Positions 49,222 to 59,327 of a stretch of 64,000 nt of DNA are shown here, in pieces. Under the pieces are notes generated by a model that saw only the letters and a program-made list of their open reading frames with translations, ran no database searches and had not been told where the DNA came from. Origin of the DNA: an uncultured SAR116 cluster alpha proteobacterium (GTDB lineage Bacteria; Pseudomonadota; Alphaproteobacteria; Puniceispirillales; Puniceispirillaceae); assembly GCA_902623185.1 (NCBI GenBank), contig CACNSW010000003.1, positions 1-64,000 of the forward strand. Direction: 5' to 3'. The number at the start of each line of letters is the position of its first letter. Positions within the stretch are counted from its first letter, which is position 1. The translations under genes and the position numbers were made by a program.

Positions 49222-51089
49222 CGCCAAATGATGGCCAGATATCAGACAAGAAACCAGCCATCGTCGTGCTTTCAGCAAGCGGGCTGGAGCTTGCCCGCAA
49301 GATTGCCTGCACAGTGGATGCTGATATCCATGGTCATGCCATCCGCTGCCCTGAAGCCGATGTCAGTTTCGTCAAGGCACGCCCACATATTGCCGAATTG
49401 TTTGCTGCTGGCCGTCCGATCATAGGAATTTGCGCTGCCGGTATACTGATCCGCTCAATCGCACCCTATCTGCAACATAAAAGCCGGGATGCCGCGGTGC
49501 TGGCTGTCAGTGAGACAGGTGCGTATGTGGTTCCGTTGATTGGTGGCCATCATGGCGCGATCACACTTGGTGCGAAGGTTACGCGGGCGCTTGCGGCGAC
49601 GCTGGCGGTGACAACAGCCGGCAATCTGCAATGGAACGCCTCGCTGGATGAACCGCCTGCCGGCTGGAAACTGGCCAATCACGCATCGGCGGGACGTGTA
49701 ATGCCGCAGTTGCTGGCTGGTGATGGCGCATTTCTCGATGGCGAATGTGCCGCCGAGCTTCAGGACTGGCTGGCGGATGTGCCGCGGGGCGACGCAGTGA
49801 CCCTTACGGCCACACGCAGGGCTGTGACTCCAGCTGAAAACCAGCTTGTCTATTGCCCGCAGGACATGATGCTTGGTCTTGGCTGCGCCCGTGGGTGTAG
49901 CGTTGATGAATTGATGGATCTGGTGATGAGCGGCCTGTCAGCGGCCAATATCAATGCGGCGACCATCTCCTGTGCCGTCTCGGTGGACATCAAGGCTGAT
50001 GAGCCGGCGATGCACGCTGTTGCAGCCATGTTGGGTGTTCCGTTCCGGGTGTTTGATACGGCCACCCTTGCTGCCGAGACCCCGCGTCTGGCCAATCCGT
50101 CGGACGTGGTCTTCGCCGAGATTGGCGTACATGGTGTGTGCGAGGCGGCGTCACTGGCTGCTGCAGGTCCGGCTGGAAAGCTGGTCATTGAAAAGCGGAA
50201 ATCGGCCAATGCAACAATGGCGCTGGCGCAGATGCACGCCCCGGGAGATGGTGGGTTGCCCGGACGAAAGCCTGGACGGGTTATGTTGATCGGCATTGGG
50301 CCGGGGCAGGCGACCTGGCGTACCCCCGAAGCCTCGCGTTTGATCCAGTCTGCTGATGAGTTGGTCGGCTATAGTCTCTATATCGATATATTGGGAGCAA
50401 TGGCGGCGCATCTGCCACGACGGGATTTTGCCCTTGGCGAGGAGGAGGACCGCTGTCGCTATGCTCTTGAAACCGCCGCTACGGGCCGCGATGTCGCCAT
50501 TATCTGTTCAGGGGATGCCGGTATCTATGCCATGGGAGCGCTTGTTTTTGAGTTGCTGGATCGTGATCTGGCCAGCGGTGGTGTCTCTGATGCAGCCCGG
50601 CGGGTTGAGGTGGTCAGTGCACCGGGCATCTCCGCTTTGCAGGCTGCAGCTGCACGATCTGGTGCATTGCTGGGGCATGATTTCTGCACAATTTCGCTTT
50701 CTGACCTGCTAACGCCATGGGACGCCATCGAACGCCGCATCCACGCAGCAGGGGCGGGTGATTTTGTCATCGCCTTCTACAACCCGGTGTCAAAGTGCCG
50801 TCGCACCCAGCTTGCCAGTGCGCGTGACACATTGTTGACCTACCGTGATGGCGCAACGCCTGTTTTGCTGGCCAGCAATCTAGGTCGCCCGGAGGAGAGG
50901 CTTCTGTTCCGCACCCTTGCAACACTGGATGTCGATGAGGTCGACATGCTGACAGTGGTGATGGTCGGGGCCAGCACGTCCCGTCAGTTAACACATGGCA
51001 GGGGGGTGTCGATATATACGCCGCGCGGTTATGCAAAGCATCTGGACACGCGCACAACCGACGACACACAAAAGGAGACCCGCTCATGA
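49209..51089 (+). CDS. Fusion: CbiG-like (cobalt-precorrin-5A hydrolase) + precorrin-3B C17-methyltransferase CobJ
   Basis: N-term GICAAGILIRSIAPYLQHKSRDAAVLAVSETGAYVVPLIGGHHGA (CbiG); middle LGLGCARGCSVDEL (CbiG-C/CobE); C-term IGIGPGQATWRTPEASRLI...ICSGDAGIYAMG (CobJ). Confidence 0.93.
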   Translation: MDQLTPNDGQISDKKPAIVVLSASGLELARKIACTVDADIHGHAIRCPEADVSFVKARPHIAELFAAGRPIIGICAAGILIRSIAPYLQHKSRDAAVLAVSETGAYVVPLIGGHHGAITLGAKVTRALAATLAVTTAGNLQWNASLDEPPAGWKLANHASAGRVMPQLLAGDGAFLDGECAAELQDWLADVPRGDAVTLTATRRAVTPAENQLVYCPQDMMLGLGCARGCSVDELMDLVMSGLSAANINAATISCAVSVDIKADEPAMHAVAAMLGVPFRVFDTATLAAETPRLANPSDVVFAEIGVHGVCEAASLAAAGPAGKLVIEKRKSANATMALAQMHAPGDGGLPGRKPGRVMLIGIGPGQATWRTPEASRLIQSADELVGYSLYIDILGAMAAHLPRRDFALGEEEDRCRYALETAATGRDVAIICSGDAGIYAMGALVFELLDRDLASGGVSDAARRVEVVSAPGISALQAAAARSGALLGHDFCTISLSDLLTPWDAIERRIHAAGAGDFVIAFYNPVSKCRRTQLASARDTLLTYRDGATPVLLASNLGRPEERLLFRTLATLDVDEVDMLTVVMVGASTSRQLTHGRGVSIYTPRGYAKHLDTRTTDDTQKETRS

Positions 51090-51871
51090 CCGTCTATTTC
51101 ATCGGTGCCGGGCCGGGTGATCCCGAATTGATCACGGTTCGCGGATTGCGTCTGATCGAGAGCTGCAAGCTCTGCCTCTATGCCGGCTCGCTTGTTCCGG
51201 AGGCGATCGTCGCCGCGGCCCCAGCCGATGCCACCGTCATTGACACCGCGCCGCTGACGCTGGATGACATCATCGCCGAGATTGAGACAGCGCATGAGGC
51301 GGGACTTGATGTCGCGCGTGTTCATTCGGGTGATCCCTCGCTCTATGGGGCGATTGCTGAACAGATCAGGCGGCTGAAGGCGCTGGACATTGACTATAAG
51401 ATTGTTCCCGGTGTTTCTGCCTACGCGGCGGCGGCGGCAGGGCTTGGCATTGAATTGACGGTGCCAGAGGTGACGCAAAGTCTGATCCTGACGCGAACAG
51501 CGATGAAGTCATCGGCAATGCCTGCGGGAGAGGAACTCTCCAGTCTTGGCCGAACCGGCGCCACACTGGCGATCCACCTGTCGATCCGCAATCTGCGTCA
51601 GATCGAGAGGGACCTGACGCCGTTCTATGGCGCCGATTGTCCGGTGATTGTTGCCTACCGGGTTGGCTGGCCGGACGAGGCCTATCTTCATGCCACATTG
51701 TCCACGGTCCATAAGGCTGTGCAAAAAGAGAAAATCACCCGCACTGCATTGATTTTTATCGGTCGTGGCCTTGATCAGAGTGCCGATTTTCGGGACAGCG
51801 CACTCTATGACGCTGAGCATGTACATGTACTCAGACCGAAACGGGGTCGTGCCAACGAGCGCAACGCCTGA
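51086..51871 (+). CDS. cobM: Precorrin-4 C11-methyltransferase CobM
   Basis: VYFIGAGPGDPELITVRGLRLIESCKLCLYAGSLVP; VHSGDPSLYGAIAEQ. Confidence 0.96.
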   Translation: MTVYFIGAGPGDPELITVRGLRLIESCKLCLYAGSLVPEAIVAAAPADATVIDTAPLTLDDIIAEIETAHEAGLDVARVHSGDPSLYGAIAEQIRRLKALDIDYKIVPGVSAYAAAAAGLGIELTVPEVTQSLILTRTAMKSSAMPAGEELSSLGRTGATLAIHLSIRNLRQIERDLTPFYGADCPVIVAYRVGWPDEAYLHATLSTVHKAVQKEKITRTALIFIGRGLDQSADFRDSALYDAEHVHVLRPKRGRANERNA

Positions 51872-51892
51872 GGGGGCGGTTGGCGTCAGGCG
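51865..51892. other. Inverted repeat spanning both convergent stop codons of cobM and cobB (candidate bidirectional 3' hairpin)
   Basis: CGCCTGA-gggggcggttggcg-TCAGGCG; perfect 7-bp arms, no T-tract. Confidence 0.45.
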
Positions 51893-53187
51893 ATGATATG
51901 GGCGTATGAACCGGCAACCGATCCCCTGATCAGCCCGATGTCCCCGAGCGGAGTGCCAGCCGCGTCAGTGGCGCTGAACAGGGCGTCACCCTCGGCAGCT
52001 AATGCCGTGGTATAATGGAACTCATGCGCGTTGATCGGTGCCGCGCCGAGCCAGTCAAGCCGGTGCAGTGGGTGCAGTACGCGATACCCCAGATGCAGGC
52101 GCCGCGCCGCAAAGCTGGTTTCCAGTGGCAGCAAACCGGCCACTGGGAAGGCGGTGCCATCGGCATCAATGATCTGTCGGCCAAGCATCATGAAGCCTCC
52201 ACATTCGCCATAGATCGGGATGTTTTTATGGGAAGCGGTTACCAGCGCGTCAATGCATGAGGTGGCGCTTGTCAGGGATGGGAGATGTAATTCTGGATAA
52301 CCGCCAGGAAGAAAAATAAACTCGGCGTCCGGTGCGGGAACGTCGTCATTCAACGGTGAAAAAAAAGAGATTTGTGCGCCGGCATCACGCCAGCTGCAAA
52401 GCATATGAGTATAGTGAAATCCGAAGGCGGCATCATCGGCTACGGCAATATGCTGGGCCACCTGCCGCCCATATTCATGGGTGCCGAGTTGACCTGGATG
52501 AAGCGGTGTTGCTGCCGCCAATACGCCCACGCAATCAATATGTGTTGCGACGAGGTCAGCCGCTGCCTCAATGATCGCATCAAGCCGGCGTTCGGCTGCA
52601 AGATCGACACTCTGCACGAGTCCAAGATGGCGAGACGGCACAGTCACCTCTGCCGCGCTTGGCAGGGCACCAAAACAGGTGATTGAACGTGCGCTCAGTG
52701 CCTGTCTGATCAGATGTTCATGGCGTGGTGAGGCTATATGGTTCAAGATCACACCCGCTAGGGTCGCGCCATCAGGCAATTCGCCGGCAAGACCAGCGGC
52801 GATAGCGGCTGCAGTTTGTGCCTGATGGCGCGCATCGATGACCAGAATGACCCCAAGTTCTAGTTTGCCGGCGAGTGCAGCGGTCGAACCGCGCCCGCCA
52901 TGAGTGCCATCAAAAAGCCCCATAACGCCCTCGACAATCACGGTTTCACCCTCTGCGTTACAGGCAAGTGTTCGCAGCATTTCATCCGGCATAGCAAATT
53001 CATCAAATGTAATGGCCGGGCGACCGCTGGCTGCTGCAAGAAAGCCACAGTCAATATAGTCGGGTCCACATTTTGCAGCTGAGATGTCTGTCTTCTGGCG
53101 ACAAAGCGCCCTGATCAATCCAAGTGTGACAGTGGTTTTGCCGCTGCCTGAGGACAGTCCGGCAATGATTAGCCCACGTGTGGCCAT
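51886..53187 (-). CDS. cobB: (Hydrogeno)cobyrinic acid a,c-diamide synthase CobB
   Basis: GLIIAGLSSGSGKTTVTLGLIRAL; KCGPDYID; GECGGFMMLG. Confidence 0.95.
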   Translation of the reverse strand: MATRGLIIAGLSSGSGKTTVTLGLIRALCRQKTDISAAKCGPDYIDCGFLAAASGRPAITFDEFAMPDEMLRTLACNAEGETVIVEGVMGLFDGTHGGRGSTAALAGKLELGVILVIDARHQAQTAAAIAAGLAGELPDGATLAGVILNHIASPRHEHLIRQALSARSITCFGALPSAAEVTVPSRHLGLVQSVDLAAERRLDAIIEAAADLVATHIDCVGVLAAATPLHPGQLGTHEYGRQVAQHIAVADDAAFGFHYTHMLCSWRDAGAQISFFSPLNDDVPAPDAEFIFLPGGYPELHLPSLTSATSCIDALVTASHKNIPIYGECGGFMMLGRQIIDADGTAFPVAGLLPLETSFAARRLHLGYRVLHPLHRLDWLGAAPINAHEFHYTTALAAEGDALFSATDAAGTPLGDIGLIRGSVAGSYAHIIA

Positions 53188-54080
53188 CAGCCCGTTTCCG
53201 AAACCGCACGCACACCCAGCGGGTCGAGGTCACGCACCGGGTCACCCTCAAGCTGACTAATCCAGTCAAGACATTGGCGCATCAACGCCACGCGCCCGAT
53301 ACAGACGATGGCCGGTGCGCCAATGCCACTTCTAGTGATATCATCATGCGCATTTGTCAGCGTTGTTTCGAGAACCTGCATATCCGCACGTGTGGCATTT
53401 TTGACGACTGCCACCGGTTCATTGGGATCACGCCCCGCCGCCAGCAGTTTTTCACAGATATCCGGCATATGCTTGATGGCCATATACATGACAATCACTT
53501 GCGAGCCTTTCGATACAGCGTGCCAGTCAATGGCGGATGGCATCAGCCCGGTGCGGTCATGTCCGGACAAAAAGGTAACAGACTGGTTGACGTCACGGTG
53601 TGTCACCGGAATGCCGGCATAGGCAAGCCCACCTATACCAGCCGAAATCCCCGGAATGATTCGCAGTTTGGTCCCCGCCTGAACAAGTGTTTGCGCTTCT
53701 TCGCCACCGCGGCCAAAGACAAAGGGATCGCCGCCTTTAAGGCGCAAAACGCGCTTTTGCTGACGTGACAGCTCAATCAAGCGGTGCGAGATATCGCGTT
53801 GTTTGGGTGAAGGTTTGCCACCGCGTTTGCCTGCATATTCCACCTCGGCATTGGCGCGCGCCCACCGCAAAAGCGACTGATCGACTAGCGCGTCATAGAT
53901 AATGATGTCAGCCTGTTGCAATGCGTTTAGTGCATGCAGTGTCAGCAGTCCCGGGTCACCTGGCCCGCCACCAACCATCCAGACCCAACCCGGTAGGAAT
54001 TCGGGCCAGTCGGCATCAGCAAGTGCCGGCAATACGCCGCTTGCAAGAGGCGTCTTGGTGATAAATATATTGTTGCTCAT
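53187..54080 (-). CDS. cobA: Uroporphyrinogen-III C-methyltransferase CobA (SUMT)
   Basis: VWMVGGGPGDPGLLTLHALNALQQADIIIYDALV; RLKGGDPFVFGRGGEEAQ. Confidence 0.95.
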   Translation of the reverse strand: MSNNIFITKTPLASGVLPALADADWPEFLPGWVWMVGGGPGDPGLLTLHALNALQQADIIIYDALVDQSLLRWARANAEVEYAGKRGGKPSPKQRDISHRLIELSRQQKRVLRLKGGDPFVFGRGGEEAQTLVQAGTKLRIIPGISAGIGGLAYAGIPVTHRDVNQSVTFLSGHDRTGLMPSAIDWHAVSKGSQVIVMYMAIKHMPDICEKLLAAGRDPNEPVAVVKNATRADMQVLETTLTNAHDDITRSGIGAPAIVCIGRVALMRQCLDWISQLEGDPVRDLDPLGVRAVSETG

Positions 54081-54236
54081 AACTGATAGATGATAGGAAA
54101 ATTCTTTTTATTTTGCACGTGAAACCTGTTGGGTTTTTTGAAAGGGCTCTCTTGTTGCAGGGTTGATCGCGGCAAACTTGTCATTTTTGACGATTTTACT
54201 ATGTCTGTTGCTCTCCAGATCGGCTAGATTCCGAGT

Positions 54237-55382
54237 ATGACAGATTCTTCAATGACACCAGCGGCCAGAACTGGCAAGACCTTAACATCCAATTTGCGGT
54301 TTGGATGGACAACGGGCACCTGCGCAACTGCGGCTGTCAACGCCGCCTACACTGCGCTGGTGACAGGGGTGTTTCCCAACCGTGTTTCGGTTGTCACACC
54401 ATCAGGAATGAATGCTGACTTGGAAATTGTTGGCACTGAAAGCGCTAATGATAAGTGGTGCCGTGCCGCCGTGATCAAGGACGCTGGTGACGATCCAGAT
54501 GTCACCCATGGCGCGATGATTGTAGCCATCGTAAGCGAGGCAGTGAATGGAGCGGGCATCAGCTTCGTTGGTGGCGATGGTGTTGGCATTGTTACGAAGC
54601 CTGGTCTGCCAGTACCGGTTGGTGAGCCTGCCATCAATCCTGTGCCTCGCCAGATGATATGTGACATGGTTGAAGAATTGGCAAATATGCTTGATGGGCC
54701 GCGTGATTTGCGGATCGAAATATCAGTTCCAGATGGTGCTGAGATTGCAAAGAAGACTTGGAATCCGCGCCTTGGAATCGAGGGTGGTATTTCCATTCTG
54801 GGGACAACTGGGGTTGTTCGTCCTTTTTCCTGTGCGGCCTGGATTGCCTCGATTCATCGCGGCATCGACGTGGCCAGAGCGAACGGATTGAGCCATGTCA
54901 TGGGATCGACAGGGTCGACCTCCGAAGCTTATGGCAAAAGCCTGTATGATTTGCCGGTGATAGCACTCCTTGATATGGGTGATTTTGTGGGGGGGCTGCT
55001 GAAATATATGCGTCAGAATCCAGTTCCAAACTTGAGTATCTTTGGCGGTTTTGGCAAGATGGTGAAGCTGGCACAGGGGGCGCTAGATTTACATTCGGCG
55101 CGTTCACAGGTGGATTTTGCCGCCCTGGCTGATCTGGCGGCTGATGTCGGCCTGCCTCGCGACAGAGTCGTCTCAGCAAATACAGTGCTGGAGGTTGCAT
55201 CATTTGCCAATTCAAGCCAACTTCAGGCTCTTGCAAACAGTGTTGCCACGGCAGCGCATGCGACAGCGCTCAAGTATCTTAAAGGTGCAGGCGTCAATCT
55301 GGAGGTCATCATTGTTAGCCGCGGTGGCGAGCCGCTGGGCCGGGCTGGCAGCGAAATGCCGCGGGTAAGGCGTCCAGCATGA
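54237..55382 (+). CDS. cbiD: Cobalt-precorrin-5B C1-methyltransferase CbiD
   Basis: LRFGWTTGTCATAAVNAAYTAL; GDDPDVTHGAMI; GGDGVGIVTKPGLPVPVGEPAINPVPRQMI. Confidence 0.96.
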   Translation: MTDSSMTPAARTGKTLTSNLRFGWTTGTCATAAVNAAYTALVTGVFPNRVSVVTPSGMNADLEIVGTESANDKWCRAAVIKDAGDDPDVTHGAMIVAIVSEAVNGAGISFVGGDGVGIVTKPGLPVPVGEPAINPVPRQMICDMVEELANMLDGPRDLRIEISVPDGAEIAKKTWNPRLGIEGGISILGTTGVVRPFSCAAWIASIHRGIDVARANGLSHVMGSTGSTSEAYGKSLYDLPVIALLDMGDFVGGLLKYMRQNPVPNLSIFGGFGKMVKLAQGALDLHSARSQVDFAALADLAADVGLPRDRVVSANTVLEVASFANSSQLQALANSVATAAHATALKYLKGAGVNLEVIIVSRGGEPLGRAGSEMPRVRRPA

Positions 55383-56155
55383 CAAGCGGTGGGGCGCAGC
55401 AAATCAGATTGCTGGTTCTGGCGGGAACGCGGGAAGCGCGGCATGTCGTGTCAGAGCTGTCCCGGGATCAGAGATTTGATTTGATAGCCTCGCTCGCTGG
55501 TGCAACTCCATCGCCTTTGCCACTTGCGGCACCTGTTCATTCTGGTGGCTTTGGTGGGGCAGAGGGGTTGGCACAATTCTGCCGAGAGCGGTCGATAGAC
55601 GCAATTGTCGACATCACGCATCCTTTTGCGCGTCACATCAGTCGTAACGCTGCCGTAGCCTCGCATGCCGCAGGAATTCCCTGCCTTGCCTATAACCGCC
55701 CGCCATGGCGGGCTAAAGCGGGTGACCAATGGCGCGAGTTTGACAGCTGGGAGGAAATGGTGGCGAACATTCCCGCTGGAATGCGGGTGTTTCTGGCAGG
55801 AGGTACCGCGTCGATTGAGGTATTTACTACGCGTGATGACATTTTTCTCTGTGCCCGGGCACTGAACGTTTCCAGTTATGAGGACACAGCCACTACTCGG
55901 TTTTTGAATGCGATGCCAGACGCGGACCCGGACGCTGAGATGGCTTTGTTTACTAAGTACGGAATAGAGCTGCTTTGTTGCAAGAATGCTGGCGGTGATG
56001 CCAGTGTAGCAAAAATCAGGGCAGCCCGATCAATGGGAATTCCCATCTGGTTTCTGGCACGAGCCACAGCACAAAAAGACGTGCCAAATGTGGATTTTCA
56101 TGACAATGTGAACAGTCTTTTGCAAGCGATTTTGAAGCTGGGGGCAGCGCAATAG
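55379..56155 (+). CDS. cobK: Precorrin-6A (cobalt-precorrin-6A) reductase CobK/CbiJ
   Basis: LLVLAGTREARHVVSEL; AIVDITHPFARHISRNA; CLAYNRPPW. Confidence 0.93.
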   Translation: MTSGGAQQIRLLVLAGTREARHVVSELSRDQRFDLIASLAGATPSPLPLAAPVHSGGFGGAEGLAQFCRERSIDAIVDITHPFARHISRNAAVASHAAGIPCLAYNRPPWRAKAGDQWREFDSWEEMVANIPAGMRVFLAGGTASIEVFTTRDDIFLCARALNVSSYEDTATTRFLNAMPDADPDAEMALFTKYGIELLCCKNAGGDASVAKIRAARSMGIPIWFLARATAQKDVPNVDFHDNVNSLLQAILKLGAAQ

Positions 56156-56206
56156 CTCTAACGGCTTTCGGTGGTTTGTGTTTATATTATCTCTGAAGGG
56201 AAAAAA

Positions 56207-57385
56207 ATGTCAGAGTCAGTTGTCATTCTGGGCGGCAAACGCTCCGCCATTGGTAAATTTTCCGGCTCGCTCGCCGGGGTCGCACCCACCTCACTAGGCA
56301 GCATCGTCACCAAAGCAGCGCTAAATAGTGTTGGCGTTACACCTGACATGGTTGATCATGCGGTTTATGGAAATGTCCTTCATAGCGAGGCGCGCGACGT
56401 CTATATTGCCCGTGTTGTTGCGCTTGAAGCCGGTTTGCCGACGCACGCACCGGCACTAACTGTGAACAGGCTTTGCGGGTCTGGTCTGCAGGCGATCGTC
56501 TCGGCTATTCAACTGATTCAGCTTGGCGATGCAAAGATTGTTATTGGTGGTGGCGTTGAATCAATGTCGCGTGCGGGGCATCTGCTGCCGCAGCTTCGCT
56601 TTGGTGCCAAAATGGGAGATGCAATGGCTGTGGATATGATGCTGGCAGCGCTGCATGATCCCTTTGGTCATGGGCATATGGGCATAACGGCAGAAAATGT
56701 CGCCACTAAATTTGGCGTCTCTCGTGAGGATCAGGATGCGTTTGCACAGACAAGTCAGGACCGCGCCGCCCACGCCATCGCCGAGGGGCGCTTTGTGGAT
56801 CAGATTGTCGGTATTGATGTAGGGCGAGGGAAATCGATCAGGCGTTTTAACACCGATGAACACCCACGGGCAACAAGTCGCGAGGATCTGGCTGGATTGC
56901 GAGCGGCGTTCAAAGAAGGCGGCAGTGTCACCGCAGGTAACGCCAGCGGCATCAATGATGGTGCCGCGGCTGTTGTGCTAGCCAGCGAAAGCGCGGCTGC
57001 AGAACGCGGTTTGAAGCCCATGGCGCGAGTGCTATCATATGGCTTTGCGGCGGTTCCACCAGAAATAATGGGAGTTGGCCCGGTTCCTGCCAGCAAAATG
57101 GCGCTTGAACGAGCTGGCATCTCCGTCGCGAACCTAGATGTCATCGAGTCGAACGAAGCGTTTGCTGCCCAAGCCTGTTATGTCAGCCGTGAACTTGGTT
57201 TGGATCCCGTCAAAGTTAACCCAAATGGTGGGGCCATTGCCCTGGGGCATCCGGTGGGTGCAACTGGGGCCATTCTTACATTGAAGCTGGTGCATGAACT
57301 GCACCGCATTGGAGGATGCTATGGGCTTGTCACCCTGTGTATCGGTGGCGGTCAGGGGATTTCAATGGTAGTTGAGGCTGTTTGA
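56207..57385 (+). CDS. Acetyl-CoA C-acyltransferase (thiolase)
   Basis: VNRLCGSGLQAIVSA active site; NPNGGAIALGHPVGATGA; ATG at 56207 preferred. Confidence 0.94.
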   Translation: MSESVVILGGKRSAIGKFSGSLAGVAPTSLGSIVTKAALNSVGVTPDMVDHAVYGNVLHSEARDVYIARVVALEAGLPTHAPALTVNRLCGSGLQAIVSAIQLIQLGDAKIVIGGGVESMSRAGHLLPQLRFGAKMGDAMAVDMMLAALHDPFGHGHMGITAENVATKFGVSREDQDAFAQTSQDRAAHAIAEGRFVDQIVGIDVGRGKSIRRFNTDEHPRATSREDLAGLRAAFKEGGSVTAGNASGINDGAAAVVLASESAAAERGLKPMARVLSYGFAAVPPEIMGVGPVPASKMALERAGISVANLDVIESNEAFAAQACYVSRELGLDPVKVNPNGGAIALGHPVGATGAILTLKLVHELHRIGGCYGLVTLCIGGGQGISMVVEAV

Positions 57386-57404
57386 TGCCTGAGGAAATTG
57401 TATC

Positions 57405-59327
57405 ATGACTGTCTTTAAGCATTTTGTATTGGAGAGTGATCAGGATGGCGTCGTCTGGCTGGGAATTGATGTGGCTGAAAAGTCAGTCAATGTCATGGCC
57501 TGCGAGGTAATTGAGGAACTTGCACAAATCACCGCTGAACTTACTGCAAACCCACCCGCCGGTTTGGTAATGTTTTCCAAAAAGCAACGCGGCTTTATCT
57601 TCGGTGCCGATATTAATGAGTTTTCCAGTTATGTAGACGCAGCTGCGGTAACGGCACATATTGATGGTGTCCTGAACAGTTTTCAACAGATCGAGGATTT
57701 GCCCTGCGTGACAGTGATTTTGATTGATGGGATTTGTCTCGGTGGTGGCTATGAGATGGCATTAGCCTTTGACTACATCATTGGCATTGATCATTCATCC
57801 TGTCAGGTTGGCTTACCGGAGGTCAATCTGGGATTGTTGCCGGGCTATGGTGGTTCGGGGCGCGCCTATGTCAGGATGGGTCTTGAGTCGGCGCTGAAGA
57901 TGGTGCTGCATGGTAGGCCAGTGAAGGCAAAAGATGCGCTGTCGATTGGTGCGCTGGATCATCTTGTTGTCAATCGAGAGGCGCTGGCCGATGCTGCCCG
58001 CATGGCGATTGCTGGCGACATTGGGCGCACACCAGCTGCAAAATGTTCTGATCCTGAAGCATTGATCGCTGCCGAACGTGCCGGTGTTGCAGCCCGCACT
58101 CGTTCAGAAAACACCCCGGCACCCTTTGCTATTCTGGATCTTTATTCATCTGGAAATATGAATAAAAACAATATTATCAAACGTGCAACCAAACAATTTT
58201 CTGAGTTGTTGATGACGTCATCCTCAATCGGGTGCAGGCGCGTTTTCCAATTGAATGACATGGTCAAGAAAGGCGGGCGTGGTGATCACGGGGTCAGGCA
58301 TATCCATGTGATTGGCGCTGGTGTCATGGGGGGTGATATTGCCGCTGTCGCTGCGATGAATGGATTTCATGTTACCTTGCAAGATATTAATGCGGCCGCC
58401 ATTGTCGGGGCGTTTGGCCGAGCACGAACCCTTTATGATCGCCGGCTTAAAACGCTCGAGAAGGTAACTACGACTATGGATAGGTTGGTTGCTGACCCTG
58501 AGGGTGAGGGGTTGGCAGCCGCAGATTTGCTCATTGAGGCAGTCGCTGAGGTGCCCGCGGTTAAAAAAGCGGTATTTGCTGATGCTGAAAAGCGAATGAA
58601 GCCGGGAAGCATCATGGCAACCAACACCTCAGCCATTCCACTGGAAGATATTGCCGCGGCGCTTGATGACCCGTCGCGGTTGATTGGCATGCATTTCTTC
58701 AACCCTGTGCCGGTGTTGCCGCTCGTCGAGATCATCTATACTGCAGCCAGCAACGCAGATTTTGTTGACCGTGCGATGTTTGTCGGTGGCGCGCTAAAAA
58801 AACAGCCGATCCGGTGCAAGTCGTCGCCGGGCTTTCTCGTGAACAGAGCATTGCTACCCTATGTTTTCAAGGCTATCGACGCTGTCATTGATGGCGCGTG
58901 CGCCGATATGATCGATCAGGCTCTGGTGCGGTTTGGCATGCCCATGGGTCCGATTGAACTGGCCGATCAGGTGGGACTTGATGTCTGCCATGATGCTGGT
59001 GTTGTTTTGGGCATTTCTGAAAAATCGCGAAACCATCTGAAGGCGATGTTTGAGGCGGGAACGCTTGGTCGTAAATCGGGGTCCGGTTTCTATAAGTGGG
59101 ACGGCAAAAAAGCGTTGCGGGCGCGCGGTGATTATGACGATGCCGCGATGGATGCGATCACGCTGGATCTGCTAGCACCTCTGGTTGCCGAGTGCCGCGC
59201 GGCGGTTGAGGAAGCGGTTGTTGACTCGTCTGATATGGCGGATGCAGCCTGTCTGTTAGGCATTGGTTTTCCGGCTTACACCGGTGGGCCATTATTCTGG
59301 GATGACAGGCGTGGCCAGACGTCTTGA
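57405..59327 (+). CDS. Multifunctional enoyl-CoA hydratase/3-hydroxyacyl-CoA dehydrogenase (FadJ/FadB-like)
   Basis: N-term crotonase IDGICLGGGYEMALAFD; VIGAGVMGGDIAAVAAMNGF; SSPGFLVNRAL. Confidence 0.93.
   Translation: MTVFKHFVLESDQDGVVWLGIDVAEKSVNVMACEVIEELAQITAELTANPPAGLVMFSKKQRGFIFGADINEFSSYVDAAAVTAHIDGVLNSFQQIEDLPCVTVILIDGICLGGGYEMALAFDYIIGIDHSSCQVGLPEVNLGLLPGYGGSGRAYVRMGLESALKMVLHGRPVKAKDALSIGALDHLVVNREALADAARMAIAGDIGRTPAAKCSDPEALIAAERAGVAARTRSENTPAPFAILDLYSSGNMNKNNIIKRATKQFSELLMTSSSIGCRRVFQLNDMVKKGGRGDHGVRHIHVIGAGVMGGDIAAVAAMNGFHVTLQDINAAAIVGAFGRARTLYDRRLKTLEKVTTTMDRLVADPEGEGLAAADLLIEAVAEVPAVKKAVFADAEKRMKPGSIMATNTSAIPLEDIAAALDDPSRLIGMHFFNPVPVLPLVEIIYTAASNADFVDRAMFVGGALKKQPIRCKSSPGFLVNRALLPYVFKAIDAVIDGACADMIDQALVRFGMPMGPIELADQVGLDVCHDAGVVLGISEKSRNHLKAMFEAGTLGRKSGSGFYKWDGKKALRARGDYDDAAMDAITLDLLAPLVAECRAAVEEAVVDSSDMADAACLLGIGFPAYTGGPLFWDDRRGQTS

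Noticed and set aside
48448-49278. 276-aa minus-strand ORF
   Set aside because: Antisense shadow of cobI
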